From assembly GCA_903926695.1 (NCBI GenBank), contig CAIYKK010000076.1:1-5911 (forward strand): 5,911 nt of DNA. Reading direction: 5' to 3'. A program made the translations under genes and the position numbers. The stretch comes from an uncultured Burkholderiales bacterium. GTDB taxonomy: Bacteria > Pseudomonadota > Gammaproteobacteria > Burkholderiales > Burkholderiaceae_C. The notes beneath the pieces are model-generated. The model saw nothing but the letters and a program-made list of their open reading frames with translations, ran no database searches and had not been told where the DNA came from. Shown in pieces: positions 1 through 5,603 of this stretch (its first letter is position 1; every line of letters starts with the position of its first letter).

Positions 1-2
1 GC

Positions 3-515
3 AAAGATTTTCTGCACAACAAGACAGCTGAAATCAGCAAAAACCACGCGATGGTGGCTGTCGAAGATTTGCAGATCAAAAACATGAGCAGGTCGGCAGC
101 GGGCAATGCAGAAAAACCGGGGAAGAATGTGGCGGCGAAGTCCGGGCTGAACAAGGCCATTCTCGACCAAGGCTGGTTCGAGTTCAGGCGGCAACTGGAC
201 TACAAACTGGAGTGGCAAGGTGGAATATTGATAGCCGTGCCGCCGCAGTACACCAGTCAAACCTGCCCCTGCTGCGGCCACGTCGCCAAGGCAAACCGCC
301 AGACACAAGCCAAATTCAAGTGCGTGGAATGTGGCTACGCGAACAACGCCGACGTGGTTGGCGCAATGAACATTTTGGCGCGGGGATACCGCGCAGCAGC
401 CTGTGGAGAGGACGGCTCTGGCCTTGCGCGCAAGCGCAAGACGCAACCAGCCTCAATGAAGCAGGAACCCACCGAAGCGACTCCAGCCAGCGCAATGCTG
501 GTTGAAGCGCAGTAG
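3..515 (+). CDS. tnpB: TnpB-family RNA-guided nuclease, C-terminal part (5' end outside window)
   Basis: The frame is open from base 3 at the left edge, so the ATG at 51 is internal and the N-terminal half, including the first RuvC aspartate, is missing. Visible parts are the RuvC-II segment VAVEDLQIKNM with its catalytic Glu at 63-65; a zinc ribbon with CPCC at 264-275 and CVEC at 321-332; and the RuvC-III segment NNADVVGAMNIL with its Asp at 351-353. This order is typical of TnpB (IS200/IS605 and IS1341 groups), an RNA-guided DNA endonuclease that cuts at the transposon donor or target site and favours element retention. The tail after the nuclease core is low in conservation, as expected where the coding region overlaps guide-RNA sequence. 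All catalytic residues in view are intact, so nothing here suggests decay. Whether a tnpA transposase lies upstream cannot be seen. Confidence 0.93.
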   Translation, partial: KDFLHNKTAEISKNHAMVAVEDLQIKNMSRSAAGNAEKPGKNVAAKSGLNKAILDQGWFEFRRQLDYKLEWQGGILIAVPPQYTSQTCPCCGHVAKANRQTQAKFKCVECGYANNADVVGAMNILARGYRAAACGEDGSGLARKRKTQPASMKQEPTEATPASAMLVEAQ

Positions 516-549
516 GGATCCCCTTTCTTTAGGGAGGAGAGGATGTCAA
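420..549 (+). ncRNA. Candidate omega RNA (TnpB guide RNA) scaffold
   Basis: In characterised TnpB elements the guide RNA is encoded by the 3' end of tnpB plus the right end, and the guide itself is the host sequence just outside the element. Here that would place the scaffold's 3' end at the hairpin 520-539 and GGATGTCAA 541-549, with guide bases starting near 550. The 5' boundary given is only indicative, and no promoter was identified. This is inference from family behaviour plus the visible right-end hairpin. Confidence 0.4.
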
Positions 550-635
550 GGAGTACGGGCGGCGCACGCTGTACGGCGCGCCAGCGCTCGCCAAGCAGGC
601 CCGGCCTCCGCCTGCGCAAGAGCCAAATTCAGCGC

Positions 636-667
636 AAAAAAAGGGACAGCGCCTTGCGCACTGTCCC
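636..667 (-). terminator. Rho-independent terminator of the DUF2383 gene
   Basis: Read on the minus strand, GGGACAG (667-661) pairs perfectly with CTGTCCC (649-643) around an 11-base loop, and the stem is followed directly by seven T (642-636). It lies about 58 bases beyond the stop of the minus-strand DUF2383 gene. The remaining sequence from 550 to 724 shows no convincing gene. Confidence 0.85.
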
Positions 668-724
668 CGGATTGCAGCGCCTCGACAGCGCCCGCAACAA
701 AATCGTCAAAAAAATCCCGGTTGC

Positions 725-1252
725 TCAGTGCGCGCTCTTCAGGATGTCGCGCATGGCCTTGATCTGGTCATGGTTGCGCTGCGCGCCCTGAGCCTGACGC
801 TCGACGACGCTGCGCACGGTGATGGGCAGGTTTTCCTTGAGTGCCTTGCGGTAGTGACCCACAGCGGCGTCTTCGCCGCGCTCGCACTCTTCGAGCATGG
901 CCAAGTCGCTGTACGTGCTCAACGTGCCGCGCACCGACACCCAGCCCCGATGCAGCGCGCCGCTGACCGTGCCGCCCTCCTCGGGCTCGCCGCCGAGCTG
1001 GCGAATTAGCGCCTGCAACTCCATCCCGGCTTCGCGGCATTCGGTGGCGTGGCGTACCAGTGTCGCCTTGAGGTCTGCCGACTTGGCGTTGTCGGCCGAG
1101 GTGGTGAAGCCGTATTCGCCGTCACGGCACGATTCGAGCAGATCATTGAGCGTGTCGATGACTTCGTCGTTTTCCATGAGCGCGGTCGAGCGTGGGCTGT
1201 TGATGCCAGCCCCGCTGGCGTTGGTCGTCGAATTGAAATTTTGGTTGGCCAT
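725..1252 (-). CDS. PA2169-type four-helix-bundle protein (DUF2383)
   Basis: A 175-residue cytosolic protein. The first 26 or so residues are Asn/Ser/Gly-rich and look disordered. They are followed by four amphipathic helices: about 27-42 (ENDEVIDTLNDLLESC), 52-85 (ending in ELQALIRQLGG), a third containing YSDLAMLEECERGEDAAVGHY, and a C-terminal one with QRNHDQIKAMRDIL. This is the layout of the PA2169/DUF2383 family, which has a ferritin-like fold. Several Glu and His residues sit where ferritin-like proteins bind metal, but I cannot show metal binding. The family's function is poorly defined, and members are often found among stress genes. The start is set by AAGGAGT at 1264-1258 on the minus strand, 5 bases before the ATG; the internal Met26 has no such site. 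It has its own terminator at 667-636 and is divergent from the low-complexity gene at 1631. Confidence 0.9.
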   Translation of the reverse strand: MANQNFNSTTNASGAGINSPRSTALMENDEVIDTLNDLLESCRDGEYGFTTSADNAKSADLKATLVRHATECREAGMELQALIRQLGGEPEEGGTVSGALHRGWVSVRGTLSTYSDLAMLEECERGEDAAVGHYRKALKENLPITVRSVVERQAQGAQRNHDQIKAMRDILKSAH

Positions 1253-1630
1253 GATGAACTCCTTGAAAAATCAGGCGCATGCAGAAATGCTGAAACGCGG
1301 GCGATTGTGTTTCGCCTGTTTTTCAGTGCGTACCTGGATGCTGTCACCGCCGAAAAAGAAAAAAGGTCAGGCAAACCCAAACAGCGGTGTAGGAGAAAGC
1401 CCCAAACCAGGCAGCGCGGCGCCGCGCCGTGGCGATACAGCATGCGCTTGGGGGGCTTGGGCTGAGCGGCAGGATCAGGTTTGTCCTACACACAGTTCGC
1501 TCATATCCGACAGGGGCGCTTTTTTCGGCTGGCTAGATTAGACCCATGCGTTCGCAGGCAAGCCTTGGGACGCAGACAGCAGACGCGAGTATGCGGCTGT
1601 ATTTTTTCAACTTTTCTCCAGGAGTTTGAT
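1253..1630. promoter_or_regulatory. Divergent intergenic region with mirrored motifs
   Basis: These 378 bases separate the two divergent genes and must hold both promoters. I see no convincing gene in it. Notable elements are GTGTAGGAGAAA at 1387-1398 and its near-mirror TTTGTCCTACAC at 1480-1491; a related TCCGACA at 1506-1512; a 14 bp GC palindrome at 1414-1427; and Shine-Dalgarno sites at both edges (minus strand 1264-1258; plus strand AGGAG 1620-1624). A possible -10-like TAGATT at 1534-1539 has no recognisable -35 at the right distance, so promoter positions are left open. Confidence 0.5.
1387..1491. repeat. Inverted GTGTAGGA motif pair flanking a palindrome
   Basis: GTGTAGGAGAAA (1387-1398) and the reverse complement of 1480-1491, GTGTAGGACAAA, agree at 11 of 12 positions and face each other across 81 bases. 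A perfect 14 bp palindrome (GCGCGGC/GCCGCGC, 1414-1427) lies between them. A diverged direct copy of the right arm core, TCCGACA versus TCCTACA, occurs 22 bases further right at 1506-1512, about two helical turns away. One motif per strand upstream of divergent genes suggests a shared regulator or shared promoter elements; that role is inferred. Confidence 0.5.
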
Positions 1631-2362
1631 ATGCGATCACGCGATTACGAAGACCAGGGCCGCAGCGACTGGCGCCAGGACAATGAGCAGCAAAGCGCCA
1701 GCAACCAAGGCGGTGGTCAACAACAAGGCGGCAGCTATGGCGGCCAGGGTCGCCAATTCGGTCAGGGCGGCTTCGGGCAGGAAGGCTCGCGCCGAGGTGG
1801 CCAGCAGGACCAGTTCAGCCAATCCGGCGCGCAATATGGCGGCTCTGACTTCTCGGGCGGGCGGGGTTATGGCGGCCAGCCGGGTTCAGGCCAGAACATG
1901 GGCGGCGGCTACGGGCAATCCGAGCAGCAGGCACGCCGCTTCGGTGGCGGCGGCTGGGGCGGAGAAGAAAGCATGCCCGGCCGGCAGGGACAAAGTGCTG
2001 ACTACAACGCTGGCGGGTTTGGCTCCCAGCAGGAGCAGTTCAGCGGCAACCAGGACAACCAGAGCAATCAGCGCTACGGCGGCTACGCTTTGGGGCGTCA
2101 GGTCGGACAGGATCCGCAACAGCAACTCAGGCAGCACGATCCAGACTACCACCAGTGGCGCAGCGAGCAGTTGCGCAATCTGGACCGCGACTATGAAGAC
2201 TGGCGCAAGGAGCGCTACAGCAAGTTCACGAATGAGTTCAGCAGCTGGCGCAGCAAACGCACCCAGCAAAACGCCGAGACCCCCGCCAATCCCCAGCAAC
2301 AAAATGCCGATGCTGGCATGCCAGCCGCTGGCGCAGCACAAAGCGCCAAGCAGCACAAATAA
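1631..2362 (+). CDS. Gly/Gln/Tyr/Arg-rich low-complexity protein with C-terminal WR repeats
   Basis: I do not recognise a named family. The ATG at 1631 is chosen because AGGAG (1620-1624) sits 6 bases before it; the same frame is open back to 1481 but without such a site. The protein has 243 residues, no signal peptide, no hydrophobic helix, and no Cys or Ile at all. Residues 1-172 form a disordered Gly/Gln/Ser/Arg-rich stretch, also lacking Lys and Thr, dotted with aromatic-glycine pairs: five YG, four FG and one WG, as in GGSYGGQG, RGYGGQ and RRFGGGGWGG. Residues 173-210 are charged and probably helical, with Trp176, Trp191 and Trp206 each followed by Arg, exactly 15 residues apart. The tail is Gln/Ala-rich. 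The composition meets the usual description of hydrophilins (high Gly, very hydrophilic), and also resembles phase-separating low-complexity domains. A stress or desiccation role is plausible but not shown. Confidence 0.85.
   Translation: MRSRDYEDQGRSDWRQDNEQQSASNQGGGQQQGGSYGGQGRQFGQGGFGQEGSRRGGQQDQFSQSGAQYGGSDFSGGRGYGGQPGSGQNMGGGYGQSEQQARRFGGGGWGGEESMPGRQGQSADYNAGGFGSQQEQFSGNQDNQSNQRYGGYALGRQVGQDPQQQLRQHDPDYHQWRSEQLRNLDRDYEDWRKERYSKFTNEFSSWRSKRTQQNAETPANPQQQNADAGMPAAGAAQSAKQHK
2147..2260 (+). repeat. Three 15-residue Trp-Arg repeats in the low-complexity protein
   Basis: The repeat units begin at 2147 (YHQWRSEQLRNLDRD), 2192 (YEDWRKERYSKFTNE) and 2237 (FSSWRSKR, then diverging). Each has an aromatic residue three positions before Trp-Arg-[SK], and the spacing is exactly 45 bases. 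The codons differ between units, so this is a protein-level repeat rather than a recent DNA duplication. Confidence 0.85.
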
Positions 2363-2406
2363 AGCGGGCACGGTCCTGGCGGCTGTGACGCGGGCTGTCA
2401 CGCGTT

Positions 2407-2436
2407 AAGCAAAGGCGCTGCAAAGCGCCTTTGCTT
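2407..2436 (+). terminator. Strong hairpin, probable terminator of the low-complexity gene
   Basis: AAGCAAAGGCGCT (2407-2419) and its perfect reverse complement (2424-2436) form a 13 bp stem capped by GCAA, a GNRA-type tetraloop, 45 bases after the stop at 2362. Only a short broken T tract (within CTTCTTC) follows, so termination may be incomplete, or the hairpin may mainly stabilise the mRNA end. A weaker GTGAC/GTCAC hairpin lies just before it at 2385-2401. Confidence 0.7.
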
Positions 2437-2559
2437 CTTCAGGGAAATACCTTAATGACTGCGTAGGACTGCGCTTACAAAAGTAACAGTCACTTACTGA
2501 TAGCGGGTAAACCCTAAACCCGGCATAGTGAGACTTATTAATTTGTGGAGGAAAAAAAT
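2437..2559 (+). promoter_or_regulatory. Upstream region of the small membrane protein gene
   Basis: A lower-G+C stretch that should hold the promoter. It contains a direct repeat GACTGCG at 2457-2463 and 2467-2473 (10 bases apart, one helical turn) and an inverted repeat AGTAA/TTACT at 2482-2498. A TATTAAT sequence near 2536-2542 resembles a -10 box but lies too close to the ribosome site at 2546-2552 to be convincing. A strong Shine-Dalgarno TGGAGGA precedes the start. Confidence 0.35.
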
Positions 2560-2760
2560 ATGTCTCTTATGCTTTATCTAGTCAGTTTTATCCTTTTTCT
2601 GAGCCTGAGCATTTTTTCGAGCAGCGTGATTTGGGGTGTCGGGCGGGCGGGCGTTCCCACTCTTTATATGGGAATTGGCGCACTCGTCATTTTCGGCCTT
2701 GGTGCGATCCTTTTCAAAAGTATGCCTTACGGCAAAAACTCAACGCACTCTGAAGACTGA
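2560..2760 (+). CDS. Small two-helix membrane protein, unknown function
   Basis: Family not recognised. The ATG at 2560 follows TGGAGGA (2546-2552) at 7 bases. An in-frame GTG at 2545 overlaps that site and is rejected. The 66-residue product has two hydrophobic segments, about residues 3-25 and 33-52, separated by a short loop with Gly-Arg-Ala-Gly. It ends in a polar tail (KNSTHSED) that probably lies in the cytoplasm or periplasm. No catalytic motif or lipobox is visible. The gene stands alone between two hairpins, and by eye it is lower in G+C and richer in TTT/TTA-type codons than its neighbours, partly because it encodes membrane helices. It could be a small stress-induced inner-membrane protein; that is only a guess. 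Confidence 0.72.
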   Translation: MSLMLYLVSFILFLSLSIFSSSVIWGVGRAGVPTLYMGIGALVIFGLGAILFKSMPYGKNSTHSED

Positions 2761-2773
2761 GCCATTTTTTACC

Positions 2774-2797
2774 CTGTTCTCATCTCATTGAGAACAG
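2774..2797. repeat. Inverted repeat after the small membrane protein gene
   Basis: CTGTTCTCA (2774-2782) and TGAGAACAG (2789-2797) form a perfect 9 bp stem with a 6-base loop, starting 13 bases after the stop. The T run (2765-2770) lies before the stem, not after it, so this is not a standard rho-independent terminator on the plus strand. The bases following it on the minus strand are A-rich, so it is not one there either. It may be a 3' end processing or rho-dependent site. Confidence 0.5.
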
Positions 2798-2951
2798 TCC
2801 GAAGGTGAATCAGCTTTCCAGCCTGTCGTCTGTTTGCTGATTTTGCAGATTCCTTGACGAGTCGCAGCCAGAGTTGATGTTGGCGGCAGCCCATTCAGGC
2901 CGCGCCGTGCTTAAATATGAAGTTCCACTCAACCACCAGCAGAGAACTTCC

Positions 2952-3695
2952 ATGCAGCGACTCCAAAATAAAGTCAGTCTCATCACCGGCGCCGCCCAGG
3001 GCATCGGCTTGGCCACCGCGCTGAAATTTGCCCGCGAAGGCGCCATCGTCATCGTCTGCGACATCCAGCAGGCCGCCGTGGACGAGGCGGTGCGGCAATG
3101 CCAGGCGCTGGGGGCGCAGGCGCTGGGCTGCGTGATGGATGTGACCCAGCGCGACAGGGTTGATGCGGTCGTCGCCCAAGTCAAAGCGCAGTTTGGCCGC
3201 ATTGACGTGCTGGTCAACAACGCAGGCATCACCCAGGATGCGCGGCTGGTGAAGATGACGCTGGAGCAGTTTGACAAGGTGATTGACGTGAACCTGCGCG
3301 GTGTATTTCACTGCGCCCAGGCCGTGGCTGACATCATGATTGCTCAGGGCCAGGGCGTGATTTTGAACGCCAGTTCGGTCGTCGGCATTTACGGCAATTT
3401 TGGCCAGACCAACTACGCGGCCACCAAATTTGGCGTCATTGGTTTTACCAAAACCTGGAGCCGCGAACTCGGCCCCAAAGGCGTGCGGGTCAATGCCGTG
3501 GCCCCCGGCTTCATCGCCACGCCGATACTGGCCAGCATGCCCGACAGCGTGCTCAAAGACATAGAGCAGCGCGTGCCACTCAAGCGCCTGGGCCAGCCCG
3601 AAGAAATCGCCAACGTCTATGCCTTCCTGGCCAGCGACGAAGCGAGCTATGTCAATGGCGCGGTGATCGAAGTCTCGGGCGGCATGACCGTTTGA
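2952..3695 (+). CDS. fabG: FabG-like short-chain dehydrogenase/reductase
   Basis: A 247-residue classical SDR, the usual FabG length. Visible motifs are the nucleotide-binding loop TGAAQGIG at residues 12-19; Asp37 at the end of strand 2; D63-V64 contacting adenine; NNAG at 89-92; and the catalytic set Asn114, Ser142, Tyr155 and Lys159 ([19 protein letters not shown]). PG at the start of the substrate loop and a C-terminal SGGMTV also fit. FabG enzymes reduce 3-oxoacyl-ACP with NADPH; close relatives act on 3-oxoacyl-CoA or other alcohols and ketones. Lacking the usual Arg in the glycine loop and having Asp37, this one is more likely NAD(H)-dependent, so a dehydrogenase role is possible and the symbol is tentative. 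The start at 2952 matches family N-termini; the upstream in-frame ATG at 2874 adds 26 unrelated residues. The ribosome site (AGAGAA) is weak. No fatty-acid genes adjoin it. Confidence 0.9.
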   Translation: MQRLQNKVSLITGAAQGIGLATALKFAREGAIVIVCDIQQAAVDEAVRQCQALGAQALGCVMDVTQRDRVDAVVAQVKAQFGRIDVLVNNAGITQDARLVKMTLEQFDKVIDVNLRGVFHCAQAVADIMIAQGQGVILNASSVVGIYGNFGQTNYAATKFGVIGFTKTWSRELGPKGVRVNAVAPGFIATPILASMPDSVLKDIEQRVPLKRLGQPEEIANVYAFLASDEASYVNGAVIEVSGGMTV

Positions 3696-3728
3696 GGCCG
3701 CCGGAAGATAAATCCGCCCGAATTTTGA

Positions 3729-3751
3729 GTCAGCCATGCACTTTGGCTGAC
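3729..3751 (+). terminator. Stem-loop after the SDR gene, possible terminator
   Basis: GTCAGCCA (3729-3736) pairs perfectly with TGGCTGAC (3744-3751) around a 7-base loop, 34 bases after the SDR stop. No clear T run follows, so a classical rho-independent terminator is uncertain. It does separate the SDR from the Ter genes. Confidence 0.45.
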
Positions 3752-3777
3752 AATTCCCTCTGGTTTGTCTGAATTGA

Positions 3778-3810
3778 ACTTTGCGCAAAGTCATGCTTGA
3801 AGGTTAAGAT
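3778..3810 (+). promoter_or_regulatory. Candidate promoter and palindromic operator of the Ter operon
   Basis: ACTTTGCGCAAAGT at 3778-3791 is a perfect 14 bp palindrome. It overlaps a weak -35-like TTGCGC (3781-3786), which is 18 bases from a -10-like TAAGAT (3805-3810). The palindrome is certain; the promoter boxes match consensus poorly (3/6 and 4/6). Its position would suit a dimeric regulator blocking RNA polymerase. Confidence 0.4.
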
Positions 3811-3867
3811 GGCCCGGAAATTTTCGTCTGGAGTCCCACCGTTGGATGCTCCCGAAACGCGGGCCAT
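3809..3867 (+). promoter_or_regulatory. Structured leader upstream of the TerC-like gene
   Basis: ATGGCCCG (3809-3816) and CGGGCCAT (3860-3867) can close an 8 bp outer stem around 43 bases that hold smaller pairings (GGAG 3831-3834 with CTCC 3849-3852, and CCA with TGG inside). The 3' arm's CGGG (3860-3863) can instead pair with the adjacent CCCG (3851-3854), so the two folds exclude each other. TTTT follows at 3871-3874. The leader is too short, and lacks recognisable signature bases, to be called a yybP-ykoY manganese riboswitch. Confidence 0.4.
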
Positions 3868-3906
3868 GCGTTTTAGCCATTGGCAAAATTATTCAATCAT
3901 ATAAAC

Positions 3907-4950
3907 ATGAAGCACTTCAAAATATCATTTATCGTTACATTTGTCCTGCTGGGCCTTGCGGCATGGTGGGGTTATTCACGCAATGGTGTGGAAGGTGCCA
4001 TCCAGGCGCTTTTTATTGCCAGCATTCTGTCCATCATGGAAGTGTCGCTGTCTTTTGACAATGCCGTTGTTAATGCCTCGGTGCTGCGCAACTGGAACGA
4101 ATTTTGGCAAAAGCTATTTTTGACGGTGGGCATTATTGTTGCCGTCTTCGGCATGCGGCTGGTATTCCCGATACTGATCGTTTCCATCGCCACCGGCCTT
4201 GGACTGGTCGATGTCATGACGATGGCATTAAACACCCCCGACGAATACTCCAAACACCTGACGGCCAATCATGCGCAGGTGGCCGCTTTTGGCGGGTCAT
4301 TTTTGCTGCTGGTATTTTTGAATTTCCTGTTTGATCAGGAAAAAGAACTGCACTGGCTGGGCTGGATCGAAGAAAAAGTTGGCAAGCACGGCAATGAAGG
4401 CCTGTCCACCCTGATCACGCTGCTGGCCGTGTTTGGCTGTGTGGCGCTGGTGCCTGAAACGCAGAAGTTGTCCGTCATGATGGCCGGTGTGGGCGGCATT
4501 GCCGTGTACCTGGCAGTCAGTTTTCTGAGCGGCATGCTGGAAGAAGAAGAAAATGACCCCGTCATTGGCACCGCCATCAAGCGCGGCAGCATAGGCGGAT
4601 TTTTATACCTCGAAGTGCTGGACGCCTCTTTCAGCTTTGACGGCGTCATCGGCGCGTTTGCCATCACCAGCGATGTTGTGATTATTATGCTGGGCCTGGC
4701 GATTGGCGCCATGTTTGTGCGCTCCATGACGGTTTTTCTGGTGCATAAAGGCACGCTGGAAGAGTTTGTTTATCTGGAGCACGGCGCCCATTACGCCATC
4801 GGTATTCTGGCGCTGATCATGCTGGCCAGCGTCAAATTTCATATTTCAGAATGGTTTACCGGCCTGTCGGGGGTGGCGTTTATCGGCTTGTCGATATGGT
4901 CATCCATCCGCTACAAACGGCAACAGGAAGCGCAAGTTCTGACCAACTAA
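3907..4950 (+). CDS. TerC-superfamily integral membrane protein (DUF475-type)
   Basis: A 347-residue polytopic inner-membrane protein with roughly seven to nine hydrophobic segments starting at residue 5. Two internally similar acidic motifs lie in membrane helices: EVSLSFDNAVVNAS (Glu45, Asp51, Asn52) and LEVLDASFSFDGVIGAF (Glu236, Asp239, Asp245). Such paired motifs are the hallmark of TerC-like proteins and are thought to bind or carry metal ions such as Mn2+. The length and the SFDN/SFDG pair best suit the DUF475 branch, which commonly neighbours terD. A cytosolic acidic loop (EEEEND, 212-217) is also visible. The start is uncertain: the ATG at 3907 has no good Shine-Dalgarno, and an in-frame TTG at 3880 would add nine residues with no better site. 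It is followed after 15 bases by the first terD-type gene, so the genes are very probably co-transcribed. The TerC branch assignment is from motif pattern only. Confidence 0.88.
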   Translation: MKHFKISFIVTFVLLGLAAWWGYSRNGVEGAIQALFIASILSIMEVSLSFDNAVVNASVLRNWNEFWQKLFLTVGIIVAVFGMRLVFPILIVSIATGLGLVDVMTMALNTPDEYSKHLTANHAQVAAFGGSFLLLVFLNFLFDQEKELHWLGWIEEKVGKHGNEGLSTLITLLAVFGCVALVPETQKLSVMMAGVGGIAVYLAVSFLSGMLEEEENDPVIGTAIKRGSIGGFLYLEVLDASFSFDGVIGAFAITSDVVIIMLGLAIGAMFVRSMTVFLVHKGTLEEFVYLEHGAHYAIGILALIMLASVKFHISEWFTGLSGVAFIGLSIWSSIRYKRQQEAQVLTN

Positions 4951-4965
4951 CGGGAGTTATCCAAC

Positions 4966-5544
4966 ATGGCAATCAGTTTGCAAAAAGGCGGCAACGTCAA
5001 CCTCTCCAAAACAGATCCAAATCTCAAGCAGGTGCTGCTGGGACTTGGCTGGGATGCACGCTCCACCGACGGCGTGGATTTTGATCTGGACGCCAGCATT
5101 TTCATGGTTACCGAAAGCGGGCGCGTCCGCTCGGACAATGATTTTATTTTCTACGGCCAACTGCGCTCGCCCTGCGGCTCCATCGAACACACGGGCGATA
5201 ATCGCACCGGCGCGGGCGACGGCGACGATGAGGCGCTGAAAATAAAACTAGCCCAGATTCCCGCCGCCATCACCCGTCTGGTCGTGGCCGTGACCATTCA
5301 CGAGGCGCAGGCACGCAAGCAGAATTTCGGCATGGTGCATGACGCTTTCATTCGCTTGGTAAATATCGAAACTAATGTCGAAATCACCCGGTTTGATTTA
5401 TCGGAAGATTATTCAACCGAAACGGCGATGATTTTCGGCGAAATTTACCGTTACGGCGGCGAATGGAAATTCAAGGCCGTCGGGCAAGGCTATGCGGGTG
5501 GTCTCCGTGCGCTTGCCATTCAGCATGGTGTGGATGTTCAATAA
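4966..5544 (+). CDS. terD: TerD-family calcium-binding stress protein
   Basis: Complete, 192 residues, the usual TerD/TerE length. It begins [15 protein letters not shown] and has the family core [19 protein letters not shown] (residues 26-44), where Asp38, Asp40 and Asp42 provide calcium ligands. The second acidic loop is [13 protein letters not shown] (77-89). The C-terminal part ([20 protein letters not shown]...[15 protein letters not shown]) is also typical. TerD proteins are cytosolic, bind Ca2+, and take part in resistance to tellurite and other stresses, probably at the membrane with TerC. Start ATG 4966 follows GGAG (4953-4956) and lies 15 bases after the TerC-like stop. Cys70 in the loop RSPCGS is unusual, since relatives generally have a different residue there. 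The exact paralogue name (terD, terE or terZ) cannot be settled from sequence alone. Confidence 0.95.
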   Translation: MAISLQKGGNVNLSKTDPNLKQVLLGLGWDARSTDGVDFDLDASIFMVTESGRVRSDNDFIFYGQLRSPCGSIEHTGDNRTGAGDGDDEALKIKLAQIPAAITRLVVAVTIHEAQARKQNFGMVHDAFIRLVNIETNVEITRFDLSEDYSTETAMIFGEIYRYGGEWKFKAVGQGYAGGLRALAIQHGVDVQ

Positions 5545-5603
5545 ACATTCCCCGGCGTAAAAAAGACCGTTTTTATTTAATAATTTCTCAAGGAGTATTC
5601 ATT

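Larger units (their letters stand above)
1..549 (+). mobile_element. Right part of an IS200/IS605-type (IS1341-like) element
   Basis: The tnpB remnant is followed 4 bases after its stop by an imperfect hairpin: CCCCTTTC at 520-527, loop TTTA, GGGAGGAG at 532-539, with one C/A mismatch and two G-T pairs. GGATGTCAA follows at 541-549. A subterminal hairpin with a TTTA loop and a terminal ...GGATGTCAA is a recurring right-end arrangement for TnpB-bearing elements of this group. I place the element boundary at about 549 by that resemblance. The left end is outside the window, and these elements make no target-site duplication that could confirm the boundary. Confidence 0.7.

Noticed and set aside
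1481..1630. 50-residue N-terminal extension of the low-complexity protein frame
   Set aside because: It has no ribosome site and overlaps the motif-rich promoter region, whereas AGGAG sits correctly before the ATG at 1631.
1886..2401. Long minus-strand hydrophobic open frame
   Set aside because: It is the complement of Gly/Gln-rich codons, which reads as Ala/Leu/Val. It has no ribosome site and the plus-strand gene is better supported.
2774..2797. Rho-independent terminator for the small membrane protein gene
   Set aside because: The T run precedes the stem, so it is listed only as an inverted repeat.
2895..3794. Long minus-strand open frame across the SDR gene
   Set aside because: It is antisense to a clear SDR with all catalytic motifs and has no family resemblance of its own.
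3900..3905. TATAAA as a -10 box
   Set aside because: It lies 2 bases before the ATG at 3907, so transcription would begin inside the gene, and no -35 is placed correctly.
3809..3906. yybP-ykoY manganese riboswitch
   Set aside because: The leader is short and I could not find the conserved loop sequences of that class. Only a generic structured leader is supported.
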